This document shows positions 1-11,424 of a stretch of DNA of 64,000 nt, piece by piece. The notes beneath the pieces are model-generated. The model ran no database searches. It was not told the origin of the DNA and saw nothing but the letters and a program-made list of their open reading frames with translations. The stretch covers positions 3,720,001-3,784,000 of the forward strand of contig WUJK01000002.1 in the NCBI GenBank assembly GCA_011317545.1. The letters are read 5' to 3'. The position numbers were made by a program, and so were the translations under genes. Position 1 is the first letter of the stretch. Every line of letters starts with the position of its first letter. The stretch is from Coniella vitis (Eukaryota > Ascomycota > Sordariomycetes > Diaporthales > Schizoparmaceae).

Positions 1-823
1 CAAAAACAAAAAGCAGACTGGTGTATCTGGTTGGACACGTATGATTTGGCTGGCGAGCCTGGGAGAAGTTGTGATACTCGCGGGCTGTACTTGGGGCTGG
101 ATGTAATGTAACACCGGCGTCAGATGAACCTTTGGTCTTGAGGGTTTCTGTGGAATGTCGCCGTGTAGGGCTGATGTCTGTCTCGTATCATGGATGGAGA
201 TGATACTGTTGCCCCTCTTGATGTGAAGTTGGCGATACTATCCACGATGCTGTACTCAGTCTCACTGAAACAAAATTGAAACGTACTTTATTGCAAGTGC
301 TTAGAGAATGTCATCGAAACTGCAACTCTTCCACGCACAGGACTCGCCCTAGATGTTCCCGTGGTGAACTGGATTCCAGATGCTTCATCTTACTAGATAG
401 CACTGTAGATATATATCTATACGTGATAGGGACCAAGAAGGGGCAAGCGTCATATGTGACTGCTGCTGAAACGGACTTCGACGCTCGTATATCGCATCAA
501 CTGAATAGTACTCAGAATTCCCACTTCCATTAGAAGCAAACGCTGACAGCAACTGTGCTTCTGTTCCTCGGACACTTTCCAAAGCACGCAGTAAACGTCC
601 CAATGCGCACTCTTTTTCATTTCACGCTCCGTCATACACACAGCCAAGCCCCCAAGAGCGCCACCACCGGGTTCTCTTCCACTCGGAGCATATTCCCTTC
701 ATGCAGCAGCAAGCACAAGCAAAAGAACCGTCTCCCCCCCCCCCCCCCTCCACCGAGATTGGCCTTCAAAAAGAGACTCCAATGGGGGGGTTTCTTTTTC
801 ATTCTTCTCGCTCTCTCCTCTCT

Positions 824-859
<36 letters not shown>

Positions 860-3800
860 TTAAAATACATGTCTTTGTGGGTGTCAGCACCGAGATGCTA
901 TCCACGACAAACGTCCTCGGTGACTGTCCTTCTCAGAATCTACGTACTGGAAGGTACATGCAGTTGTTTTTCTTTAATAACCGCTGCACTATTTGACTAT
1001 CTGATGCAATCCAACTTAAAGGGCATACATACATAGATCGGGAATATAGACGACATTGCATGGACCCAACCAAGGGCGGGGGCGGCAGTGAGCTTACTCT
1101 GACCACGACACCACACCACACAATGTAAGATGGCTTATTAGCCCCGCATGTAACGTTTCCCCGGCGTGCAGTATCTTTGCGGAATGCGGCGCTGGAAGCT
1201 GTGTGACTTGCGTAAGGGAGTAAGGGAGCCAAGCCAGCCAGCCAGCCAGCCAGCCAGCCGCCTAGCCTGGGAGTCGTTCCAAGGGAGAATCGGGTGTTGA
1301 GAATGCAGAGGGTGAGTTGGGTTGGCCCTTCAAAAAGGAATTGCTAATTGGGCCATGGTAGAGTAGTTTCTTGGTGGAAGGCTGGAAGGCGAGGTGTACC
1401 GGCGTGTTCTCCTATATGACCTGATGATTCCCAGCTGAATCGTCGAAAACTATTCATCAGATACAACAATTTTCAAGGTCAGGTTGTGCATGCTACACTT
1501 ACCCACGTGATACATGGACACAGACTCAGTTCAGCATCTCGAAGCTTCGTTTATTGGTCGCCAATATCGGTTGACTGTCCGGGCATCCATCATCGAGCCA
1601 CCAGAGAGAGGCATCACTATCCGCTTGTCCTTTTACCCACTGCACGCAAACCTGCTGTTCATATCGTGAGGGGGACTGAGCGGAAAAGGGCCGCAGACAA
1701 GAAAGACATGCAGGTTTAAAAGGGGGCGTATGCGCAAGTCGCTGGTTAATCACCCTCCCGTCAAGATCAAGCATAAGAGATGAATATCTCCTGGGACTCT
1801 GGACTTTTATGTTCTAGCTTGGAATATTCATCTACGCTGTCTCCTCGATCACGAGTGCTTCTCTACCAGCAGGCGGCGGCAGCGAGGTTGCATCGCATCG
1901 GATCGGACGAACATATACTCAAAAGTTTGGGTCAACGACCTCACTGGGATGTAAGTAACGAATCTTTTGAGGTGTAGTAAGTGCCACATGTTGGAACTCG
2001 ATATACCATGCTGAGGTTCTCTATATGTCCCCTTTCATGGCCAGGAAATTAACAGTTAGGGATGAGTCTACGACAAAGCTCTGATACGCGAAGCAATGTC
2101 AAGGAGTTATCAATCCCACCCAGCTCTCGTAGGAACGTATAGAGGCTTAGAGCGCGCCGCTAGCAAATTGTATATCCCTTTTTGTTCTGCTATGCCATTT
2201 CAAATCCACCTATTGGTCCAAGTGATCCCCCAGGGTTTGGAACCAACCAGCACGAGGTGACGAGCTCCAGTAGCCACAAGCCACGACCCGGGTTGAGGAG
2301 ATGCTCCCGCGACGAAAAGGATGGGTGCCCCCAGTCAGAAGAAACCTTATTTAACCTTATTAGATGATGGCTTTGGCAAGAGTAACCGCGCTCTGCACGG
2401 GGGGGGGGGGCCGGTAAATTGTCGTCATTCACCAAGTTTCTCTCATCTTTACTGTTTGGAACAGTCAACGCTGGGCGGAGGAGGGTGGGTTGCTCAATGT
2501 TCGCTCCTTGAAAAGGAGGACGGTGCTGTCGGTCTCTTGAGGAATCACAGGGCCAGTAGAATCTTTATCACGAGGAAATGATGGCACAGCGGCACACTGT
2601 AGGTGGTGATATTGAGATTCCTCTGCTGTGTACTCTGTGTAAAGGGCAGACCATCCTCAGTCGTCTTAGGACCATCATTTCCAAACGACAATCACATAGA
2701 CGCGTGTGGAGAACCATTGCTCGCAAACGATGGTATAGTCTTGGTGTGATCTAATAACCTGGCGGTATCGCAACAGTCGGAGAGGGGCAGAAGGACGTGG
2801 CAATGCAGTCTTCCGTGTTGCCATGGTGGCGATTGCTTCAAAGATTCATGCATGTATCATGGCGCAACACCTGATTGCCATAGATATATACCCCGTCAAT
2901 AACACAACAAATCTGATGCCGTTTTGTCCCCTTTCATGGCGAGAAAGTAGACCATGGACATTATAAAGGGCTCCCAGACCTGCAACAATAGGTCGTCGTC
3001 TTGGAGCCCAAAATAAATGCTTTTTCGTAAGCAACAACAAGATATTCGACCGACCTCCCTCCCTCCCTCCCTCCCTCCCTCCCTCAACGGCACTTCCAAC
3101 TGCGGAGCCGGGCCCCGCTCCCTCATCGATGCCGATATGCGTTTCCCAAACCTGAGGGAAAGGCACCATTGGATGTTCTCTTTTCCCCCCCCGGCAGTTT
3201 GGCCCCGCCTTTCCACTGACACAGCCGATGAGATGAGATTTGGCCTTCCTCCTCAAGCGGGAGAGAGATAACGACTTTCCAGCGCAACATACAGCAATGA
3301 CAACAACGACTCTTGCTCCGCCTTATTACATATCTACAAGTGCCACCATGTTGTCACCTCAGTACGACCTTCCTTTTCGACCCTGCTGAGCCGTCTTCGC
3401 AAATCGCGCCTTTTGACGCCTGGGGGCCTCGGTAAAAAGAAATAAAAACAAATTCAAAAGACGATAAAATATAATCATAATCATAATAATAAAATGACCC
3501 CATCCTGCTACTTCAACCAGCTTCCATATCGGGCAGCTGCATAAACCCACGCGAACGTCTTTCAAGCCGCCCCCATTTGCCATGTACTATGTACACACGT
3601 GCCCTTTCGTATCGGGCGATGGATATTGAATACACAAGTACAGAAGAGACACAACTCGGCACACACAAAGAGGTAGATAATTGGGTTACATGGCGACGCC
3701 CTTTCGTGGCTCCGCTTTCCTGTATGTACGACCAGCAGATCAGTTACCGTGATGGGGAACAGACGCCCGTCCGCACGTCGTCGTGTGGGAGATGGGGAGG

Positions 3801-4244
3801 ATTTCAGATGCTTCTTTGAGTATAGTTGGTACTTTGAGCTTATACATACTATGTATACATAGTAGCAGGTGCAGTGTCATCCGCCTGGGACTGCCTACTG
3901 AGCTGTACCATGGCACCATCCTCCCCTGGCCAAGACGACTCCGGCTCAGGCTCGCTAAAGGTGAGCTACATGGTATCATCAAAGGGCCAAAGAAGGTTCT
4001 TTCAAAAAGGAAGGGGAAAAAAAAAAGAAAGAGGAGTAAGTAACAGGAACCGGCCTAGATGGGGAAGGCTGAGTGACACTGCTTGGGCGCAGGTGCCGCC
4101 ACTTCATCCACTTTCACGCTTGAGGAGAGGGGCACAACAACCCTGGCGGTATGCTTGCTTATAGAGTCGAGTGTGGATGCCGGATGGGCAAGACGATCCT
4201 GCTATCGTAGGTCGTGTGAATCCTTTGCAGGTGTTGGGTTGGGT
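1..4244. other. Intergenic region, no gene recognised
   Basis: I see no convincing coding region on either strand; open frames are short and have no recognisable domain. It holds simple sequence: a 13-15 nt poly-C run near 735, a CT-dinucleotide tract at 836-858, a CCAG tetranucleotide run at 1233-1259, a 12-nt poly-G run at 2399-2410 and a TCCC tetranucleotide run at 3055-3084. Two loci of the dispersed ACTATGTA/TACATAGT motif lie at 3586-3593 and 3848-3863; the second is a perfect 16-bp palindrome. The last part is the promoter side of the sedolisin gene. Confidence 0.6.
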
Positions 4245-4252
4245 TATATAAA
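4245..4252 (+). promoter_or_regulatory. TATA box of the sedolisin gene
   Basis: TATATAAAG-type element about 160 bp upstream of the ATG at 4411, on the same strand. It is followed by a pyrimidine-rich leader (TCTTCTCCCCTC...), as is usual for strongly transcribed fungal secreted-enzyme genes. The assignment rests on sequence match and position only. Confidence 0.55.
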
Positions 4253-4410
4253 GCGGTGGTGATGCCTCCCACACACGAACGCCATCTTCTCCCCTCTTTC
4301 CCCCCCCTCATCCCCATCCTTTTCTTTCTTTTCTGAGAATATCCCAGAAAGGAAGAAAGGTCGGGCAAGCAAAAGACCAGTTCCGCGTTTTCTTCTTTTG
4401 CCTGCCCATC

Positions 4411-6474
4411 ATGGGTCTCCTGCAGAGAGCCGCGGTGCTCCTGGCACTTGGTGCCACTGCCCTCAGTTTCCCAACCTGGGGCAGCGACAGCAGCAGCAAC
4501 AACAACAACAACATGGTAGATGCCGTCACCTACACCAACAAGGCTGTCGTCGAGTCCCTTGCTGAGCCCCCCCGCGGATGGGTGGCCGACCCCTCGCGCT
4601 CCGTCGACAAGGACGCCGCGACCATTCGCCTCCGCCTGCACCTCGTCCACCAGGACATGGACAAGTTCCACGAGACGGCGCTCCACATCGCCACGCCCGG
4701 CCACGAGCTGTACGGTGCGCACTTGAGCCAAAAGGCCATTGACGGCATTATTGCGCCCAAGGACGAGTCGGGCGACTTGGTCATGGCGTGGCTGGCTAGC
4801 GAAGGGCTGGAGGGTGCTGCCAAGTACTCGAACCGCCGCGACTCGGTCGTCGTGGAGGCGAGCGTGGCGCAGGTCGAAAGGCTGCTGGACGCCGAGTATG
4901 GCGTTTATGGTAAGTTGTTTTTTTTTTGGCAAATGAATTAGCCTGCCTTTCTCTGTCTGCAAGTGTGTTTCTTGCCGAAGGAGCTTGACTGACACACACG
5001 TGCCTTCGAACAAAAAAAAAACAGCCAATGCTCAGTCTGGCGAGACGGTACTTCGTACCCTCGAGTTCAGCCTGCCCACTGCTCTCAAGGGCCACGTCGA
5101 CATGGTCCAGCCCACCACTTTCTTTGGCTTCCGCTCCTACAAGTCGGCCATCTCGGGCACCCGCGCCTTTGACAAGTCGGCGTACTCGGCAGCCGACGTT
5201 GACGCCGTCACGGGTTGCAGCAGATACGTGGACCCGACTTGCCTGGCTAACCTGTACTCCTTCTCCTCCGCCAAGGCCTACTCTAGCGGCCTGATGGGTA
5301 TTGCTGGCTTCCTGTAGGTTCTTTTATTTCATCCATCCACAACCCCCCCCCCCCCCACCCCAATACTCCTTTCTTGACAAGTGTGAAGTCTTGGGCATGT
5401 TCACAGCAAAGCTAACCAACACCAAACGCAACCAACTCCAGTGAGGAATACGCCATCGCCTCCGACCTCAAGACCTTCCTGGCCGACTACGCCGTCGAAG
5501 GCAACACGGGCGAATCCTTCACCTGCGTCGAAGTCAATGACGGCCTCTGCCCCACCGCAGCCTCCGAAGCAGGTGACGAGGCCGACCTCGACATCGAGTA
5601 CGCGCGCGCCATCATTGAAGATGTGCCCCTGACCTTCTACTCGACCGGCGGCCTGGGCGAATGGGTCGGCTCCGGCACCAACACCAACGAGCCCTACGTC
5701 GAGTTCCTCGACTACCTCCTGGACCTCGATGACGCGGACCTGCCCAACACGCTCTCCATCTCGTACGGCGATGACGAGGCCACCGTCCCCGACGATTACG
5801 CCGTCACGGCCTGCGATCTCTTTTCCCAGCTCGGCGCCCGCGGCGTCTCCATCCTCGTCGCATCGGGCGACTCGGGCGTCGGCGCCCGCGGAGACTGCGT
5901 CTCCAGCTCAGGCACCAAGGAGTTCGCCGTCAGCTTCCCCGCGTCGTGCCCCTGGGTCACCACCGTGGGCGGCACCACGGGCCAGAGCCCCGAGAGCGCG
6001 TGGACCGACTCGGGCGGCGGCTTCTCGTCGCTGTTTGGCCAGCCAAGCTACCAGACGGCTGCCGTCGAGGCGTGGCTGGCTGACGACACGACGCACGACG
6101 CTGTCACGGCCTACTTCAACGCCTCGGGCCGCGCGTACCCCGACGTGTCGGCGCAGGCGACCGACTTTGTGATTGTCGTCGACGGCACCAGCGAGCTGGT
6201 CGACGGCACGAGCTGCGCCACCCCAACCTTTGCCAGTGTCATCCAGCTGGTCAACAGCGACCGCATTGCCAACGGCAAGGCAGGACTGGGCTTCTTGAAC
6301 CCATGGCTGTACACGAATGCCAGCAGCGCGCTGACGGATATCACGAGCGGGTCCAACACGGGCTGCCCTGGCATTAGCGGCGCTGGCTTTGATGCTGTTG
6401 CTGGCTGGGACCCTGCCACGGGCTTGGGAACGCCGGTTTTCACTGCCTTGTTGGCTGTGAGCAGCGACACCTAA
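4411..6474 (+). CDS. Secreted sedolisin (S53), tripeptidyl-peptidase-like serine-carboxyl protease
   Basis: Three exons, 4411-4909, 5025-5313 and 5442-6474, give 606 residues; both junctions keep frame and have CTGAC or CTAAC branch sites. Residues 1-19 are a signal peptide. The pro-kumamolisin-type propeptide follows (about 40-185), then the catalytic domain. The Glu and Asp of the acid pair are in the segment DEADLDIEY, the oxyanion-hole Asp is in ASGDSGV, and the nucleophile Ser is in DGTSCATP. The C-terminal calcium-binding region (DITSG...GWDPATGLGTP) is present. Known family role: acid-active endo- or tripeptidyl-peptidase that cleaves its own propeptide in acidic medium. Inferred role: extracellular protein digestion, fitting the peptide transporter at the other end of the window. 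A poly-C run sits in intron 2. The gene looks intact. Confidence 0.95.
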
Positions 6475-7816
6475 GTGCTGGGGGGGAAAAAGAGAAAAGA
6501 AACAAAGAATCTTGGTTAGTTTTGGTGTGCGGATCATCATGGCCATGGTAGGGGATATGACTGGCTTGTGTGCACCCAAAACCATAAAGGTCCCTTTGTT
6601 TTGAGCAGTCCTTTTCATCTGTACATAGGCTCAGTGGAACCAATACATAACATCAACTGCCAGGTGACAAGCAAAAGTTCTGGTGGATTATTCAATTTGC
6701 TGCCATATCGGCCAACCCAGATTGTCGTGAAACGAGAGAAGCCTTGAGTAGCAGAATGCGTTCGAGATAAGGCAATGAAGGTATAGATGTGCTTTGGTAT
6801 TGCTTTGTTGAGAGACTAATTGTCATGGATTCGAGATGAAGCCATCCATGCAATATTTCGATTAGCACATGGATAGGATATAAACCAACCTTGAGGTGCT
6901 TCAAACTCGGCATGTCCATTCATTCTTTCCATGATCTTACACATTAAACATCCTTCAACAGTGGCCACCTAAGCTTGTCCTGCTTTTCCCCTCTCAAATC
7001 CCATTCAAGCTTGCTGCTGGAAGGGCTACTGTTCCTCAGGGTAGCATTGTTTTTTCTGCAAGTCGATATATCACTCGTCAAATGACTGATGACAATGGGT
7101 CCTCCTGGAGTGGCATCTCTGACCTTGCTCCAGAGTCCATTTCATCCTCGCCCTTGACCACTGCAACTTGCAAGGCCCCAAGTTCTTCTGCCATATCCGT
7201 TAAACCTAAAGCGTGCCAGTGAGACGGATCATGAGGATAAATGTTGCCTCCATTTTGGCAGACATCATGCGCGAAATTTCAGGGGATGCCGTTGGTTGGG
7301 AAGCTGAACAAGACCGCCCATCAACAAGCCTGCCTTGGGACCACTGTTCCATGCCCGTGATGTCGCCGCTTGCTCGTCCATGGTGGAGGCGGTCGAGTAG
7401 TTCCACGCTTCCGAGCATAAATCTATATTGGTGTCTCATTCAGTGTCCTCCTACGGGACCCGTGCAGGCACACTTTTCGATTTCAGCCTCTGTGCCGTTC
7501 GGTGCCAACCGCGTGTAGTCTGATGGGTTTCCCGCGTTGCTCCACATCCTAAGACTCGAGTCTGCGCCAGACTCTTTGTCATAATCACAAGCTGCATTGC
7601 GCAGCTACGCATGGCAAATGAGCCCGGCCATGCCCCGCTTGCAGGATTGTAGCGCAGAAGAGGCGGTCATTTTGGCGTGTTGTCGCCACTTGGACCGTCA
7701 TCCGCGTCATCCAGGTCATCCAGCCATTGCTGAATGGCATCATCGCTCTCTGCAGGGTTGAATGGAAGCTCTTGTGGCTGCTGGTGGTCGTCTGACTGTT
7801 GACAAGGTGCACTCTG
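6475..7816. other. Intergenic region between convergent genes
   Basis: Spacer of about 1.3 kb between the 3' ends of the sedolisin (+) and Med18 (-) genes. It presumably carries both 3' UTRs. No open frame here has a domain or splice pattern that I trust. Confidence 0.6.
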
Positions 7817-8796
7817 CTAACGTGCGCCTCCTACAGTGCCAACCAGTGACTGCGTCTTACCCAGGGCTTGGGAAGTGGGCTTGCGGGCTGCGGCCAGCTG
7901 CGTATCAAAGTGTCTGCGGTCAATCTCCTTGAAGACGATGCCACAAGGGCCCAGGTCGTCTCTGACTTTGGACAGCGCCTCACGCGCGGCTTGGATCTTG
8001 TCGGGGGTCATGTCGTCGGTCACGTAGGCAACGGCCGTCAGCATCCACTTGCCCGGGGTGACGGGCTCCAGAGACTCGAACGTGGGGAGCTTTGTGGCAG
8101 GGCCGTTGCTGCTGCTGTTTCCGGCTGGGGCGGGCACCTTGTAGCAGCGAACCAGGTGGAACTCGACCGGGTTGTCACGGTGGTAAATGTCGTAGGCCTC
8201 CTCGACGTGCTCGGCCTTGTAGAGGAAGCTGTTCTCGGTCAGGACAGTGAAGAGGTTGAGCTGGTCATGGAGCTCAATCTTCTTGCGCTGCAGGATGAGG
8301 GCCTGCTGGCCTGCCACGGTGGCAGGATCGGGAATGTCGCTCCAGAAGAGCGCGCCCGGGCTGGCATCGAAGTAGTTGTCCGCGAGTGGCTCAGCCTTGC
8401 CAAAGTGGCTGTCCTTGTGGACAAGATAGCGAGTGGTGACATTGTACGATTGTCTGAGGAGACCCGGTCAGCAAATGAGCTGGCTGGCTGGTTTGGGCGG
8501 AGGCAGACTCACCTGGTGAGGATGTCGCTCAGCTCCTTCCAGTCAGCACCGGTGGGCTGGTTCTGGGGCGGCTCCGTGTTGGGCAGACCCAGCGAGAAGA
8601 CATCGGGCTCGGCAGGGACCTCCAAGATGTGGTTCCGTTGGGTGATGCCGCGCGGCTGGTTGGGATTGGTGCCAGCAAAGTGGAGGACGCGGTGGACACG
8701 CTGGCGAGGACTGTCCCAGGCATAGCCACTGAGGATGGCCACCAGGGTGTTGAAGTCCAGCTCACTGACAAATGCTGTCATGAACAGCTCGTACAT
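7817..8796 (-). CDS. MED18: Mediator of RNA polymerase II transcription, subunit 18
   Basis: Two exons, 8796-8513 and 8453-7817 (59-nt intron), give 306 residues. The start MYELFMTAFVS matches the usual Med18/Srb5 N-terminus (M-H/Y-E-L-F-...-F-V-S), so I place the start at 8796 and not at an in-frame ATG further upstream. The first exon carries the pattern 'SPRQRVHRVLHFAGT' and the second carries the long beta-rich part (RYLVHKD...AYDIYHRDNPVEFHLVRCY...), fitting the beta-barrel fold of this head-module subunit. Known role: nuclear; with Med20 and Med8 it forms the movable jaw of the Mediator head that contacts Pol II and TFIIB. The C-terminus is longer than yeast Srb5, as in other filamentous fungi. 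Identification is by recalled family pattern. Confidence 0.85.
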
Positions 8797-10000
8797 CTTG
8801 GGCGGCCTGGTGTGGAGCAGAGCCCAAGCTGGTGTGAAAGAAGCAAAGCTGGAACAAGAAAGGAAGAAGGCTTGTCCACAGTGGCCTGGGTCGTTGGAGG
8901 TTGAAGGAGGGGAGCTTTGATGCTTATGTAAGTTGGGCCTTTGCCAGTCTGGACAGGGATGTCCGGGCTTGCAACTGACAGCAGGTACCCAAGTACCCAG
9001 GTACAGGGGTACTTTCAGTATCTCCATGAGATGACAACAGGAGGGCACCGGCTATATAAGGCAAGCAGAGAGAAGGACACAACAGTAGCTTACAAGTACT
9101 AGTTACTCTGTTGTATAGCACCTGAGAGATGGATCTAGTCAGACTGCTTGAGCAAGAACCCCAGATGTGGCTGTGTCTCCTGTGAGGCTGTGACAGTATT
9201 TGGGCGCTGTCCCAGGAATCTGCTGATCTACAGGCATGCTTTTTTCCCCCCTTCTAGTCTGTCTTTTATAATCAGTGCGTGCTTATTTGTTTCTGCAGTA
9301 ATATAATACAGGAATAAGAGTGTTGACTTTTGGTGCAACAAGGCATGCATATGTTGACTTCTCCTCTGACCAAAGGACAGTCTTCCCCATCCAACAAGAG
9401 GGTGTAAGTAATGCTCCTGATATACTCTAGTTACAGACATACTGAACTGAGTCCTGTGGCATGTTTGATAGAAACATCCATTTCCATTATTTATGCATCA
9501 AAAACATCCCAGAGCCACCTTCTGTTTGCTTTCCCATTCGGGAAATCTCCGTAACTTCTCCGTATCTGTACCACCACCACGACTGGGCCTCCTTCTTCTG
9601 AGACTGTGAGAACCAGAGTGCAAGGCTTGGGCACACAGAACCGGCGAGAGAAACCCAAGTCTCAGCACCAAATGCAACCCACACGATTCACGCAAGGCTA
9701 GTGGTGGAATACGCGTCTGGACCGGGCATCCTCCGCTGTCATTTAGGCAGTTTTGCCAAGACGGAGGGAGACGACGCCAGGCCGTTGGGAGCTATATATT
9801 TATGTTTATAGTCTGGTTCATCTGTACAAGTCGGTCTTACAGGTGCTTCTTCGGCTATATATAACGGCTTCCTGGTTCTCTTGCCCTTGTTTGAATTGTT
9901 GTTGGTGTCTGAAGCGGTTTGATGAGAAGCATTTCTTGCCTTGAAATAACACATCGACTTGGATATTTCTCCATCTCCTACCACAACTACCAACCTCGCG
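8797..10000. other. Divergent promoter region between Med18 and the lyase gene
   Basis: Shared upstream region of two divergently transcribed genes, about 1.2 kb. It contains a cluster of four GTAC words at exact 8-bp spacing (8985, 8993, 9001, 9009), a TATATAAGG word near 9053, and the lyase TATA box at 9856-9864. Small open frames in between show nothing recognisable. Confidence 0.55.
9856..9864 (+). promoter_or_regulatory. TATA box of the glucuronan-lyase gene
   Basis: TATATATAA on the coding strand about 140 bp before the ATG at 10001, followed by a CT-rich leader. Called by sequence and position. Confidence 0.5.
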
Positions 10001-11424
10001 ATGGTGTCCTTCAGCCTCCCTTCCATATACCTCCTTCTCTTGCCATGCATGCGATCTGCGAGTGCAGGTACAGTCTTGTGGGATGGCCGCTTCAACGACC
10101 TCGCGTCTTCCACGGATCTCGACAACTGGTCCTGGTCCAACGAAGTCGGGCCCTACCAATACTACATCCACGGCACGGGCCCCGACACCGAGTACATCAA
10201 CCTCTCCCCTGCGTACAAGAACCCCGCCGACACCGCGTCCGTGCAAGGCGCGCAGTTCACCCTCGACGCCACCGCCTACTGGGAGGGCCAGACGATGCGG
10301 CGCACCGAGCTGATCCCGCAGACCACGGCGGCCATCAACGAGGGCACTGTGTGGTACCACTTCAGCATGATGGCGAATGCGACCAACTTCCCGAGCACGT
10401 ACAGGGAGCATCAGATCTGCTTCTTTGAGAGCCACTTCACCGAGATGAAGGCCGGTTGGATCTCGGGCGAGGCGGGGACGAGCGACGGCTTGTTGCGGTG
10501 GGATGTGCAGAGTGTCACCCAGTGGGAGACGGAGTTTGAGGCGGGGGTGTGGTATAATATTGCCTATGTATGTTCTTGGGTATTCTCTTTTTTCTGTGTG
10601 TGTGTGTGTGTCAACGACTTTATCTCTCTCTTCCATCTTACCCCTTTTGTCTTTCCAAACTTGCCCAAGCAGTCTTATCTTATGTCCTTTTTCACGACTA
10701 TCATACAAAACAACAAGTCTGGTAGACTCTGACAATCCTAACTGGAGCCGCTCTGAGCAGGAAATCAACTTCACCGCGGGCACAGTTGGCTTCTGGTACT
10801 CGACCGGTGCCGACGACCTCGTCCAGGCCGTTGCCCCCGTCGCCGCCAGCACAAGCAGCAACGGTGCAGACTGGCACCTAGGCGTCCTCGAGCTGCCCAG
10901 AGACGGATACGCCGACACAGATGAGAACCTGTACTTCTCGGGCGTCTATGTGGAGAGCGGAAGCATCACGACGAGCGTGGCTGGCCCAGGTGGTACGTAG
11001 GCTGCTCTTTTGTTTCTTTTTTTTTTTTTTTTTTTGGTCAGGGGAGCAAAACTCTGCCGTCCTCAAGATTCTGACTCGGCCAAAAACCTTCGTGTGTGGG
11101 TGTGTGTGTGTGTGAACAGGATCCAGTGGGAGCAGCTCGTCCTCATCCTCTTCCTCTGTGCCATCTAGCACAAGCAGCAGCAGCAGCAGCACGACGGCTA
11201 CTACGTTAAAGACATCCACAACAGTGTCCACCGCGTCTTCCTCCGTAACCACAAGCACGAAAACCAGCACCAGCAGCAGCGCAGCTGCATCCGCGTCCGC
11301 AACCTCCACCTGCACTGCCTCGCTGTACGGTCAGTGTGCTGGGATAGGCTGGACGGGGTGCACCATCTGTGCTGCAGGGAGTACCTGTAAATATGGAAAT
11401 GATTACTACTCGCAGTGTTTGTAG
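10001..11424 (+). CDS. Secreted glucuronan-lyase-like (PL20) protein with C-terminal CBM1
   Basis: Exons 10001-10567, 10761-10992 and 11120-11424 give 367 residues. Start: CTCGCGATGG, followed by a signal peptide ending near residue 24 (SASAG). The acceptor at 10760 was chosen because it joins WYNIAY to EINFTAGTVGFW in frame behind a CTAAC branch site; an acceptor nearer the donor would break this conserved-looking stretch. Residues about 25-265 form a beta-jelly-roll lyase like Trichoderma glucuronan lyase. A Ser/Thr-rich linker of roughly 60 residues follows. The last about 35 residues are a fungal-type cellulose-binding module (YGQCAGIGWTGCTICAAGST...YYSQCL, Cys-rich with aromatic residues). 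Known role: cleaves beta-1,4-glucuronan by beta-elimination. The CBM1 would anchor it to cellulose-rich wall. The GT repeat in intron 1 is a microsatellite. Confidence 0.82.

Noticed and set aside
2846..3256. 136-codon minus-strand frame with EGGREGGREGGR
   Set aside because: The Gly/Arg repeat is a translation of the TCCC microsatellite; nothing else supports a gene.
4159..5028. 289-codon frame on the minus strand over the sedolisin gene
   Set aside because: It is the antisense shadow of the GC-rich sedolisin first exon, whose protein motifs are unambiguous.
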